This document shows, piece after piece, positions 48,473 to 61,955 of a DNA stretch of 64,000 bases. A program made the position numbers and the translations under genes. The notes under the pieces were generated by a model that worked only from the letters and a program-made list of their open reading frames with translations, was not told the DNA's origin and ran no database searches. The DNA comes from Pantoea rwandensis (GTDB lineage: Bacteria; Pseudomonadota; Gammaproteobacteria; Enterobacterales; Enterobacteriaceae). The first letter of the stretch is position 1; each line of letters begins with the position of its first letter. The stretch spans positions 43,576 to 107,575 of the forward strand of contig NZ_MLFR01000019.1 in NCBI RefSeq assembly GCF_002095475.1. Reading direction: 5' to 3'.

Positions 48473-48614
48473 TGCCGGATTCTCCATAGCATCATTGCCC
48501 ATTAATCATGGCAGGAAATAAGCAAAGCAGAAAAAAATATATCTCCTCATGACTTTCGCGCTGCAAGCTCACTGACTGCAACACGAATGACGAATAGCGA
48601 AGGAGAGTAAACCG

Positions 48615-48869
48615 TTAAATGCGGGGGTGGTTCAGCAGTTTTTCGACGTAATTGCGCAGTAGGGTGGTATCCGGTGTTTCTGCGGCGGGCGCAAGCGGAG
48701 GCATGGCAGACGTAATACCCGCGGCAATCTCATTAAAATGGTCGGGGTCCAGTTTGCGTAACATCGCTGTCAGCACAATTTCTAATGCCTCAACCTGAGC
48801 CACTAACTCCTTGGACTCTTCTTCTTTCTCAGCCAGCTTAAGCAGAAGTTCCGCAATAAGGTTTTTCAT
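48615..48869 (-). CDS. iraP: Anti-adapter protein IraP
   Basis: An 84-residue protein whose N-terminus [20 protein letters not shown] and [18 protein letters not shown] nearly equal E. coli IraP; it ends [14 protein letters not shown]. IraP binds the adapter RssB and spares sigma-S from ClpXP, mainly in phosphate starvation. The middle (about 42-68) differs from E. coli. In E. coli phoA lies between iraP and psiF; here there is only an empty 142-base gap. Two palindromes lie 135-180 bases upstream. Confidence 0.9.
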   Translation of the reverse strand: MKNLIAELLLKLAEKEEESKELVAQVEALEIVLTAMLRKLDPDHFNEIAAGITSAMPPLAPAAETPDTTLLRNYVEKLLNHPRI

Positions 48870-49003
48870 GCGACAGGCTCAATAAGCGATGGAAAACAGA
48901 CGTTAGCACCGAGAAGGTTAAAACAACAGGGAATTCTCACGGTTTTAGGAAAATAAACGACAAGCGCAGCGTAAAAAAGAAACGTAATTTCAACATCTAA
49001 CAG

Positions 49004-49048
49004 CGAAACGTTTCACTCGATAATCAGAGGTATTTCCGAAACGTTTCG
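49004..49048. promoter_or_regulatory. Paired GAAACGTTTC palindromes, RbsR/LacI-type operators
   Basis: GAAACGTTTC occurs at 49005-49014 and 49038-49047, centres 33 bases apart (three helical turns). With flanks, the first reads AGCGAAACGTTTCACT and the second, on the minus strand, AGCGAAACGTTTCGGA, matching the ribose-repressor box AGCGAAACGTTTCGCT, as I remember it, at 15 and 14 of 16 positions; the first also fits the Cra consensus. They lie between iraP and the small lipoprotein gene. The target gene is unclear. Confidence 0.6.
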
Positions 49049-49080
49049 CTCGTCTTTAACTCATTTACTGCTGGCGCTAA

Positions 49081-49221
49081 TTAATGCGGCCCCATAAAAC
49101 CTCGACCCGGGCCACCGCCATGTCCACCCCAACCACCTCCGCCGCCCGGCGGTGGGAAGATACAACCGCTCAGCGCGGTAACCAATGCCACTACGGCAGC
49201 AAGTTTAATAATACGGACCAT
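49081..49221 (-). CDS. Small glycine-rich lipoprotein, 46 residues
   Basis: A short gene with clear signals: GAGG seven bases before the ATG (minus strand GAGGTAATTATG), a basic start MVRIIK, a hydrophobic stretch LAAVVALVTA and the lipobox LSGC with C20. The mature peptide is only 27 residues: IFPPP, then GGGGGWGGHGGGPGRG and FMGPH. Asp is absent at +2, so outer-membrane sorting is expected. I know no function; similar tiny Gly-rich lipoproteins occur in enterobacteria. It is divergent from lacZ. Confidence 0.8.
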   Translation of the reverse strand: MVRIIKLAAVVALVTALSGCIFPPPGGGGGWGGHGGGPGRGFMGPH

Positions 49222-49439
49222 AATTACCTCAGAATGGTGAAATCGAGCTGAGTGTATGAGGCGCCATCAAGCACGACAATACAGAATTCTCCGCAACCTG
49301 GCGCTATTCATCTCTGCTCACCACGCTTAACAATTTACTGGCACTACTCCTGCGAAAAACCCACACAGGCATCATGATAATGACCAAAAAATCGTCCATT
49401 AATCGCAACGGAGTACTTTACAGGGCGCGAGAAAACCCT

Positions 49440-49460
49440 CAATGTGAGCGCATTACAAAT
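49440..49460 (+). promoter_or_regulatory. lac-operator-like site before lacZ
   Basis: The segment holding AATGTGAGCGCATTACAAAT aligns with the lac operator O1 of E. coli at about 16 of 21 positions by hand, including the TGTGAGCG half. It ends 14 bases before the lacZ ATG, so a bound repressor would block early transcription. No lacI-type gene of the lactose kind is nearby. I could not place the promoter with confidence. Confidence 0.55.
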
Positions 49461-49465
49461 AATGA

Positions 49466-53801
<4,336 letters not shown>

Positions 53802-54191
53802 GAGCGTGTACGTCAGAAAAAATGAAATGAGGGTTCAGTCTAACAACCTCATAACATCGCTGGACGGCAAAACATGGCATAGGAGTAAAAACGCAGTTTT
53901 CCGCTGCCGAGCGTGATTCTGCTCACAGCAAATAGTGTAAGGGATACGATTTGTAGTGTCTTTATGTGCTGTAACAATCAACTCCGCAAGATAAGCGCAT
54001 CGCCAAGGCACGCCAACGTGAAAAAATATGTCTACCCGTTACTGACAATATTCGACGCCGCATCTATGTTTAAAAAATCACCGGCTATCGCTGGCGAGGC
54101 GCTGCCCGTCCTGGACAGTTCCCATGCTTAACCATAATTTCCCAATGCTGCCGACAGGCGGCGGGTTTCGTTGTCTCTGCGGAGGTCAGCC
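53802..54191. other. 390-base gap upstream of the AriR-like gene
   Basis: I see no convincing gene. A 72-codon open frame at 53913 lacks a ribosome binding site and family likeness. The gap must hold the divergent promoters of the MFS gene and the AriR-like gene; no clear -35/-10 pair stands out. Confidence 0.4.
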
Positions 54192-54443
54192 ATGAGAACC
54201 CATCCAAACAGCGCCAGTCGGGCGATCACCGACTACTTTAATAGCCCCGCCTGGCATGCGCCGCATGAAAGCGACTTGCTGGCAGCGATCATGCGCGAAC
54301 TGATGGATGACGGCCAGCCCGCCACCAGCAAAGCCATTATTAGCCGAGTGATTGCTAAGCTGGAGTTTGAAGGGGATGAGCAGCGGCTACAGAGTTATCG
54401 TAATCTGTTGGCGCAACTGCTGGAGTCTGGCACCCAGAAGTAA
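54192..54443 (+). CDS. AriR/YmgB-family biofilm and acid-response regulator
   Basis: An 83-residue small helical protein. ITDYFNSPAWHAPHESDLLA, AIMRELMDDGQPATSKAII and RVIAKLEFEGDEQRLQSYRN align well in pattern with E. coli AriR (YmgB) and YmgA, connector proteins that work downstream of BluF/BluR and act on the Rcs system. The start at 54192 is set by GGAGG seven bases upstream; a frame to 54171 is weaker. It is convergent with the next gene, nine bases apart. Confidence 0.78.
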   Translation: MRTHPNSASRAITDYFNSPAWHAPHESDLLAAIMRELMDDGQPATSKAIISRVIAKLEFEGDEQRLQSYRNLLAQLLESGTQK

Positions 54444-54452
54444 CGGCGCGGA

Positions 54453-54770
54453 TTATTTCACAGCACGCAATGTGTCAGCTTCGCTCACGCTGGCTTTACC
54501 ACTCTGGCGTTGATACAAGCACAATTCACGCCCGACCTGATTCTTCATGTGTTTCTGCGGATAACGTCCTTCCAGCAGCAGCACATCGTAGCCCACGCTA
54601 TCGTCGTATTGAATGGGTTTCCCCACGACGCGCACTGACTTCAAACCACTGGCCTTCAGGCACGCTTGCTGTCTGTTGTGATCGTTTTTCTGCCACGCAG
54701 CTTCGCTTGATGCGTGCGCCAGTGGACTCAATAACAGGGTGATAAGCAGAAATGTATTGGCGTTTCTCAT
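54453..54770 (-). CDS. Exported hypothetical protein
   Basis: A 105-residue protein with a signal peptide (MRNANTFLLITLLLSPLAHA, cleavage near residue 20). The mature part has two Cys (QQACLKASG and RELCLYQRQ) that could form a disulfide, and GKPIQYDDSVGYDVLLLEGR. I do not recognise the family. It is convergent with the AriR-like gene and lies downstream of the I78-type lipoprotein gene, separated from it by a strong terminator. Confidence 0.7.
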   Translation of the reverse strand: MRNANTFLLITLLLSPLAHASSEAAWQKNDHNRQQACLKASGLKSVRVVGKPIQYDDSVGYDVLLLEGRYPQKHMKNQVGRELCLYQRQSGKASVSEADTLRAVK

Positions 54771-54814
54771 CTTCGCTCCTTAATCAATCGTGCACCGATC
54801 GACAGAAAAAAAAA

Positions 54815-54832
54815 TTCCCGCCGAGGCGGGAA
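54815..54832 (-). terminator. Terminator after the I78-type lipoprotein gene
   Basis: TTCCCGCC-GA-GGCGGGAA is a perfect eight-base stem; on the minus strand nine T follow (A run 54806-54814). It would end transcription from the lipoprotein gene at 54944-55243 before the next gene. Confidence 0.88.
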
Positions 54833-54943
54833 GAAACAAGACGAGCATTGCATATTCGAGAGTGACGAGGAAATCTCCGTAATGCGCTGCTATCCTCGCC
54901 CGGCGCCATGACAGCCCGATGACAATGCGATGTCTGTTTAAAT

Positions 54944-55243
54944 TTATCCGCAGTAAACCTTGGAAATTTTACCACTCTGATCGGCCATGAAATTCAGGCG
55001 ACGCAGGTTGAAGTCCATTGTCACGGCACCGTTCCACGGAATCGCGCGTACTGGGACGTCAAAGCGTTTGTTATCAAGGCTGGTGAGGGGTTGACCGATA
55101 AGGTTTTGATACTGCGATGCACCGCATTGGTCGGTTTCTGGATCATGGCTAACGTCTGCGGTGCTGCTAGATTTTGTGGCGGACTGGCAGGCAGTCAGCG
55201 CAAAGAGCGCCGTCGCTACCAATACTTTTCCATAATGGGTCAC
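54944..55243 (-). CDS. I78-family peptidase inhibitor lipoprotein
   Basis: A 99-residue lipoprotein: hydrophobic start VLVATALFALTAC with lipidated C19. The mature domain, DQCGASQYQNLIGQPLTSLD, then RAIPWNGAVTMDFNLRRLNF and GKISKVYCG, has the pattern of I78 (potato-inhibitor-I-like) family proteins: N-terminal Cys-Gly, IGQ, RLN and a final CG, with Cys pair for a disulfide. It may protect the cell envelope from serine proteases. The GTG start at 55243 follows AGGAGGAG, a very strong site; a longer frame to 55324 is unlikely. Confidence 0.82.
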   Translation of the reverse strand: MTHYGKVLVATALFALTACQSATKSSSTADVSHDPETDQCGASQYQNLIGQPLTSLDNKRFDVPVRAIPWNGAVTMDFNLRRLNFMADQSGKISKVYCG

Positions 55244-55450
55244 AAGTTTCTCCTCCTGGATGAATAAACAACATGTTCCTGAGAGTCGTAAAGGGTGCCC
55301 ATGATGAGGAAAAATTTCCAGCATATTGGTCGAATAAATGCGATTTATGGCGCGATCTTCCTCTCACTTTCCTGCATTAACCGCACTCAGTGTCTAAATT
55401 TCGCCCCCTCAGACGCTACAATTATCTAAGATTTTTCTGAGGTGCTAATC

Positions 55451-55516
55451 ATGGAACTCGCCATTTTTATTGGTTTTACCCTCCTGATGACCGTGATTGC
55501 GGTCCAGGTACGTTAA
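55451..55516 (+). CDS. Putative 21-residue membrane peptide
   Basis: ATG at 55451 is preceded by GAGG at 55439-55442, eight bases upstream. The peptide is one hydrophobic helix: MELAIFIGFTLL followed by MTVIAVQVR, then TAA. The single-span form with a charged end is typical of enterobacterial small membrane proteins, but I recognise no family. TACAAT (55419-55424) lies upstream as a possible -10. A hairpin TAGCGGCC-CAA-GGCCGCTA (55524-55542) follows directly. Confidence 0.55.
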   Translation: MELAIFIGFTLLMTVIAVQVR

Positions 55517-55523
55517 ACCCGGT

Positions 55524-55542
55524 TAGCGGCCCAAGGCCGCTA
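55524..55542. terminator. Hairpin between the small peptide and the GGDEF-EAL gene
   Basis: TAGCGGCC-CAA-GGCCGCTA is a perfect eight-base stem with a three-base loop, overlapping the stop codon of the convergent gene. Neither side has a clear T tract, so it is a modest terminator candidate. Confidence 0.5.
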
Positions 55543-58137
55543 CTCCGTTACCCCATCAGTATGTTCTTTTAGTCGAGCGTTAAACGCTTCCAGTGGCATC
55601 GGTCTGCCCAGGAAATAGCCCTGCCCTTCTTCGCATGAGAGTGCTTTTAACTCGATGAGCTGTGCTTCAGTCTCGATACCTTCAGCGGTGATGGTGAGTG
55701 CAAAGGCGCGCGCCAGCCCAACAATACCCGCGACAACCGATTGTGCCTGTTTTGATTCAGGAAACTCTTTCATCCACGAACGATCAATTTTCAGCCCGTT
55801 GAACGGGAAAGTTTTCAGGTAGCCCAATGCAGCATAACCGGTCCCGAAATCATCTACTGTCAGCCTCACGCCCAATGCACGCAGGCCCTGCATAATTTCC
55901 AGCGCACGGTCGGGGTTTTCAAAGGTGACGTTTTCGGTGATCTCCAGCTCCAGTCGGGTGGCAGGTAAACCACTCTCTGCCAACGCATGGGCGACACGAT
56001 CGACCAAATCGTTATTGCGGAATTCCGTCGGTGAAATGTTAACGGAAACGTAGCGCTGCTCGCCCCAATCACACGCGTCCTGACATGCCCGCATCAGCAC
56101 CCAGTCGCTAATGCCCGAAATCAAACCGTTCTCTTCGGCCAGCGGAATAAAGCGGTCGGGCGTAATCCATTTGCCATCAGCCCGTTGCCAGCGAATCAAC
56201 GCTTCTGCACCCGCTAACTCACCTGTTTGCAATTGATAGCGTGGTTGATAGTGGAGCATAAAGGTATCGTTAAGCAGTGCCTGTTCAATCGCCTGCACCA
56301 TTTCACGTTTTGACTCCAGATGATTTGCCATATCGTTGGAGTACCAAACCCAACGCGCACGTCCGGCACTGCGCGCCTGTCCCAAGGCAATATCCGCTAA
56401 CCGCAGCAGTGCTTCAGGTTGCGTGGCGTCTTGCGGTGCGCAAACAATCCCCATACTGGCGGTTAAACTCAGCTGGTGGGAGCCACTGACAATAGGTTGA
56501 TGCACCACACGCTGCAGCGCCCGACAGCGATACTCCACCGCAGCGCGCGTGCTTTCTCGCAGCAACAAAATAAACTCATCCCCGCCCAGACGTGCGGCCA
56601 GTTCATTGGGGCCAATCAGATTTTTCAACCGCTGGGAAATCTCGTTCAGCACCAGATCGCCTACGGTATGGCCCCAGGTATCATTGATGGGTTTGAACTG
56701 ATCGAGATCGAAACTGATCACAAATAGCGGATCGTCCTCGCTCGCCTTTTCAAGATGCGTAGTTAAAAACTCTTGTAACTGGATGCGGTTGGCTAAGCCC
56801 GTCAGCATGTCATGGCGTGATAAAAATTGAATACGCGCTTCAGCATCAACTTCATGGGTAATGTCTGAAACCGTGCCACGAAAGCCGGTGCGCAGCCCAT
56901 TGCGGCGAATCGTTTTCGCGATTAACTCACCAATGCGACGCTCGCCGTTGGCCGCCATGAACTGGCAACGCAACGGCGCATGTTGAATTTCATCACCTTG
57001 ACGCAGTAACCATGCCACCAGCGAATGGCTAGGATGACTCAAAAGATGATCAAGAGGACGCCCGATCCAGCCCTTCACATCATGTCCGGTCACCGCGGCA
57101 AAGCGTGAGGAGAGATAGCAAAGTCGTCCCTGGTCGTCGACTTCCCAAATCCAGTCCGAGGCCGCTTCTGCCAGATCGCGGAAACGCTCTTCACTGTTTG
57201 CCAGCTCACGCTGGCTGATCGTCAGCATCTCAAAGCGGCGGTCGGAGATCACCGCATTGTGCAACGCATGGCGGATGACTCGACGCGTCACCCACGCCAC
57301 GGCCAGTGCGGTAAAGCACAACAATGGCATCATTAACCAGATCACGCCAAAACCAGGATTTTTCGCTTGCCAGCGCAAGACCAGCGGTTCGCCCTGAATC
57401 ACCGGTTCAACCAAGCGTGGCTCATCCAGTGCATCATCCAGGCCATTCGCCACGCGCGGTGCAGTCACATTGAGAGATTTACCCAGCAGCTGCAACTTGC
57501 CCGGCGTTAAAATATTGACAAAAACCATCACCGAAGAGGGGCCAGGGATGGTGGGCAAATCCGGCACTTTGCCGGGAGTAATCGGTGCTGCCACCACCAT
57601 GGCGGGCTGTTCATTGATCATGACATTGCGGGTAATGCCCTGGTCAGACTGCTTACGCGCTGTAGCCAGCAGGATTGCCGTTTGTCCGCCTAACCAACTC
57701 TCCAGTGAAGCCTCTGACAATTTACCGTCTATAACCGCATAGCGTGTTTTGCCCGCGCCATCGATCACAAACACACCGTCGTAGTGATACTCCTTGTAGA
57801 GGCCAGGACCAAAATTTTCCTCATCCCATGCCCAGACTTTGTTTACCGTCAGATGCAGGTTTTTCCAGCCTTCACCCCAGCTTGCATAATCGCGCACATC
57901 AATGATCATCTGCTCTTGTTGCTGCTGCCACGCACGATGCATCAGGTTGATATCCTGCTGCATTGAGTCGCTGTTTTGTCGATGGGCAATTACCAGCACC
58001 ATCACAACCGAAAGCAACAGCACGCCAAACAGTAGCGAGGTTAGCGTGCGCAAACTGCGCCGCGTAACTCGTACCGTGTGCGCTTCCATATTAGCCCTGG
58101 CAGGCAAAGTGGCGTGTCGGTGATACTCAGAATTCAT
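55540..58137 (-). CDS. CHASE4-PAS-GGDEF-EAL cyclic-di-GMP protein
   Basis: An 865-residue inner-membrane signalling protein. Span 1 is at about 34-51, a periplasmic CHASE4-type sensor at about 55-255, span 2 at about 264-284, a PAS domain at about 315-430, GGDEF at about 437-600 with intact G518-G-D-E-F522, and EAL at about 612-860 with E645-A-L, EITEN and DDFGTGYAALGYL. Both active sites look intact, so it could make and break cyclic di-GMP, switching motile and sessile states. The periplasmic ligand is unknown. The gene stands alone. Confidence 0.9.
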   Translation of the reverse strand: MNSEYHRHATLPARANMEAHTVRVTRRSLRTLTSLLFGVLLLSVVMVLVIAHRQNSDSMQQDINLMHRAWQQQQEQMIIDVRDYASWGEGWKNLHLTVNKVWAWDEENFGPGLYKEYHYDGVFVIDGAGKTRYAVIDGKLSEASLESWLGGQTAILLATARKQSDQGITRNVMINEQPAMVVAAPITPGKVPDLPTIPGPSSVMVFVNILTPGKLQLLGKSLNVTAPRVANGLDDALDEPRLVEPVIQGEPLVLRWQAKNPGFGVIWLMMPLLCFTALAVAWVTRRVIRHALHNAVISDRRFEMLTISQRELANSEERFRDLAEAASDWIWEVDDQGRLCYLSSRFAAVTGHDVKGWIGRPLDHLLSHPSHSLVAWLLRQGDEIQHAPLRCQFMAANGERRIGELIAKTIRRNGLRTGFRGTVSDITHEVDAEARIQFLSRHDMLTGLANRIQLQEFLTTHLEKASEDDPLFVISFDLDQFKPINDTWGHTVGDLVLNEISQRLKNLIGPNELAARLGGDEFILLLRESTRAAVEYRCRALQRVVHQPIVSGSHQLSLTASMGIVCAPQDATQPEALLRLADIALGQARSAGRARWVWYSNDMANHLESKREMVQAIEQALLNDTFMLHYQPRYQLQTGELAGAEALIRWQRADGKWITPDRFIPLAEENGLISGISDWVLMRACQDACDWGEQRYVSVNISPTEFRNNDLVDRVAHALAESGLPATRLELEITENVTFENPDRALEIMQGLRALGVRLTVDDFGTGYAALGYLKTFPFNGLKIDRSWMKEFPESKQAQSVVAGIVGLARAFALTITAEGIETEAQLIELKALSCEEGQGYFLGRPMPLEAFNARLKEHTDGVTE

Positions 58138-58352
58138 GCATTATGCTCGCAAAACAGAGGCAGCAAAAAGAGGACCGGTTACGTGATAGTGACGCCCGGG
58201 TCCTGTAATGGTTTTTTCGGTTATCGGCGCAGACGGCCACAGATTTAGTCCCCGTGGTGGAATATTTGAGCAATGCAATTCTCCATCGGGCAATCTCGAC
58301 AGCGATTATCGGCGTTGCTACTATGCGTTTTCCTCTGCCCATTGAGCCGACT

Positions 58353-59000
58353 ATGGACACCCAATCCGACAAAGTGACGTTGACGCTGTTCTACGCTGCG
58401 AGCTTTGTGGTGTATTACATCGTGACCATGCTGATTACGCTGTTCCCTAACTATGGGGCGCTGCGTAATAACGGTTTGCTGGTGCCGGTGCTCTGCCTGT
58501 TCGAATTCGCGGTGATTTATCCGCTGTACCGTTTTTACTGCCAACGTCGTACGGATATCCCGTTAGGCTACTTACGTCCCGGTCAGGCATTGCTGTTTGT
58601 CGCCGCTCTGGTCGCGCTGATGGTGGCACAAACCCAATTCCTCCAGCCTGAAGGCTGGTTGATTGCGCAAAGCCAGCAAGGCCGCAGTTCAATGTTGATT
58701 CTGTTACTGACGGCCGTATTACTGGCACCGGTATTTGAAGAAGTGCTGTTTCGCGGATTTCTCCTGCAAGGCTTTCTGCTGTGGGCGCCGAAGAGCCGCT
58801 TTGCCTGTATGTTGCTCACCTCACTGCTGTTTGCCGCCATGCACACCCAGTATGTGCATTGGGAAACCATTGTGGCTTTAACCCTGTTCTCGCTTTTGCT
58901 GTGCTACGCGCGCTTGCGCAGTAACAGCCTCGCGCTGCCTATTTTCCTGCACACATTAAATAACCTGATCGCCATACTCCCGGCGTGGTTCTACGCCTGA
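58353..59000 (+). CDS. CPBP-family intramembrane metalloprotease
   Basis: A membrane protein of about 215 residues (from MDTQSDK) with about seven spans. The CPBP/Abi motifs are in place: EEVLFRGF (Glu pair and Arg), FAAMHTQ (His) and FLHTLNNL (His/Asn). Members are Rce1-like proteases or protein-protection factors. The start is uncertain: ATGs at 58323 and 58353 and a GTG at 58254 are all in frame, and none has a strong ribosome binding site; 58353 is preceded by GAG. No partner gene is evident. Confidence 0.8.
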   Translation: MDTQSDKVTLTLFYAASFVVYYIVTMLITLFPNYGALRNNGLLVPVLCLFEFAVIYPLYRFYCQRRTDIPLGYLRPGQALLFVAALVALMVAQTQFLQPEGWLIAQSQQGRSSMLILLLTAVLLAPVFEEVLFRGFLLQGFLLWAPKSRFACMLLTSLLFAAMHTQYVHWETIVALTLFSLLLCYARLRSNSLALPIFLHTLNNLIAILPAWFYA

Positions 59001-59096
59001 TCCCGCTCACTGTTTCTTCACGTTCTCATCAATTTTTTTAGCCATTTCAGGTAGTATCGCGGTTTACGCGTTATGGATTGATGGTCGGGAAAGTCG

Positions 59097-60113
59097 ATGA
59101 TTACCATGTTGGATGTGGCCCGTAAGGCCGGAGTCTCCAAAGCGACTGTGTCACGCGTGTTGGCGGGCAATCGCTATGTCAGCAAAACCACACAGCAGAA
59201 AGTCTTTCAGGCCATTGAGGAGACCGGCTATCGGCCGAATTTGCTCGCGCGCAGTCTGGCGACGCAGAAATCACAGAATATCGGTCTGATCGTTACCCAC
59301 TCTCTGTTCAATGGCCCCTACTTCAGCGAGCTGCTGTATCAAACCGCAACATTGACCAATAATTATGGCCGCCAGCTTATCCTTGCCGATGGCAAAACCT
59401 CCGCGGATGATGAACGTGCCGCGATTGAGTTTCTGCTCGATCTTCGCTGTGATGCCATCATTATCTATCCGCGTTTTCTTGATACTGAGGCGCTGGAAGC
59501 CATCATTGAGCAGCATGAGGTGCCCATTATGGTGGTCAACCGACAGCTGCAACGCCATGCCGATCATTGCGTATGGGCGACCCATCAGCAAAACACCGTC
59601 GATGCCGTCAGCTATCTTATTGAGCGTGGCCATCACGATATTGCCTTTATCACCGGTTTAGCGGGTTCACCCACTGCAGCCGCACGTCTGGCAGGTTACC
59701 AACAGGCACTCACTCAGCACGGGCTGAGGGTAAATCCGGATCTTGTCATGCAGGGCGCGTGGACACCGAACAGCGGTCAGCAAGCTGCACAACAGCTACT
59801 GGAGAGCGGCACGCCTTTCAGCGCAGTGATGGCGAGCAATGATGATATGGCGATTGGTGCGGCACTGGCCCTGAATGCGGCCGGAAAACGGCTGCCGCAG
59901 GATGTGTCGCTAATGGGGTTTGACGATATCCGCATGGCCGAATTTTTCCTGCCACCGCTGACGACCGTGCATGTCCCGGTTGCGGAGATGATCCAGCACA
60001 CGCTGGCACAACTGGTGGCGATGCTGGAAGGAGAAGAGATTGCAGCACTGCCGCCCTTTAGCGGCAGGCTGATTGAACGTGCATCTGTGACGGATGGCCC
60101 GTTTAAATCCTGA
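59097..60113 (+). CDS. AscG-like LacI-family repressor
   Basis: A 338-residue repressor. The helix-turn-helix is MLDVARKAGVSKATVSRVLA, then a hinge and a periplasmic-binding-like domain. It follows E. coli AscG over its length (ETGYRPNLLARSL, FLLDLRCDAIIIYPRFLD, ASNDDMAIGAALAL, GFDDIRMAEFF). It is convergent with the 6-phospho-beta-glucosidase gene. A palindrome close to the AscG operator lies at 63721-63734 in front of the PTS genes, so this protein probably represses them until a beta-glucoside is present. Confidence 0.9.
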   Translation: MITMLDVARKAGVSKATVSRVLAGNRYVSKTTQQKVFQAIEETGYRPNLLARSLATQKSQNIGLIVTHSLFNGPYFSELLYQTATLTNNYGRQLILADGKTSADDERAAIEFLLDLRCDAIIIYPRFLDTEALEAIIEQHEVPIMVVNRQLQRHADHCVWATHQQNTVDAVSYLIERGHHDIAFITGLAGSPTAAARLAGYQQALTQHGLRVNPDLVMQGAWTPNSGQQAAQQLLESGTPFSAVMASNDDMAIGAALALNAAGKRLPQDVSLMGFDDIRMAEFFLPPLTTVHVPVAEMIQHTLAQLVAMLEGEEIAALPPFSGRLIERASVTDGPFKS

Positions 60114-60148
60114 TGTGGATTTCCCTTAGCACTTCCCTAAGCCGCAAT

Positions 60149-60168
60149 GGGCGGCCTGAAGGTCGCCC
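60149..60168. terminator. Hairpin between the repressor and the phospho-beta-glucosidase genes
   Basis: GGGCGGCC-TGAA-GGTCGCCC forms eight pairs, one of them G-T, with a four-base loop. It lies in the 72-base gap between convergent ends. No long T tract follows on either side. Confidence 0.5.
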
Positions 60169-60185
60169 CTGCCACTGTCTGCGGT

Positions 60186-61637
<1,452 letters not shown>

Positions 61638-61952
61638 TTAACGTGCGGCCAATTCGCGCCGCAACTGGATAATCTCCTCGGCCAGCTCACGACACAGCAT
61701 GGCGTTCATTAAATGATCCTGCGCGTGCACCATGATCAGGTTCACCGGGATCTTGCCGCAGCCTTCGTCAGCCCCAATCAATGCCGTTTGAATGCGATGA
61801 GCGGCCTTGGCGGCAGCCGTCGCATCGGTCAACATCGCGTCCGCTCGCGTCCAATCTTGATGGCGTGCCGCCCGCAGTGCTTCCATCGAACAGGATCGTG
61901 CTTCCCCCGCCTGAATGATCAATTCCATTACCGTGCTTTCATCAATTTCCAT
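61638..61952 (-). CDS. PTS lactose/cellobiose-type IIA component
   Basis: A 104-residue helical-bundle protein. The phosphorylated His is H76 in MVHAQDHLMNA, with D79 nearby; VMELIIQAGEARSCSMEALR opens the bundle. It passes phosphate from HPr to the IIB component. It starts three bases after the IIC gene ends, with AAGGAG seven bases before the ATG. Confidence 0.94.
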   Translation of the reverse strand: MEIDESTVMELIIQAGEARSCSMEALRAARHQDWTRADAMLTDATAAAKAAHRIQTALIGADEGCGKIPVNLIMVHAQDHLMNAMLCRELAEEIIQLRRELAAR

Positions 61953-61955
61953 CGA

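Noticed and set aside
48473..48614. Pho box in front of psiF
   Set aside because: No tandem CTGTCAT-like 11-base units were visible.
53913..54131. 72-codon frame upstream of the AriR-like gene
   Set aside because: No ribosome binding site and atypical composition; more likely promoter and leader DNA.
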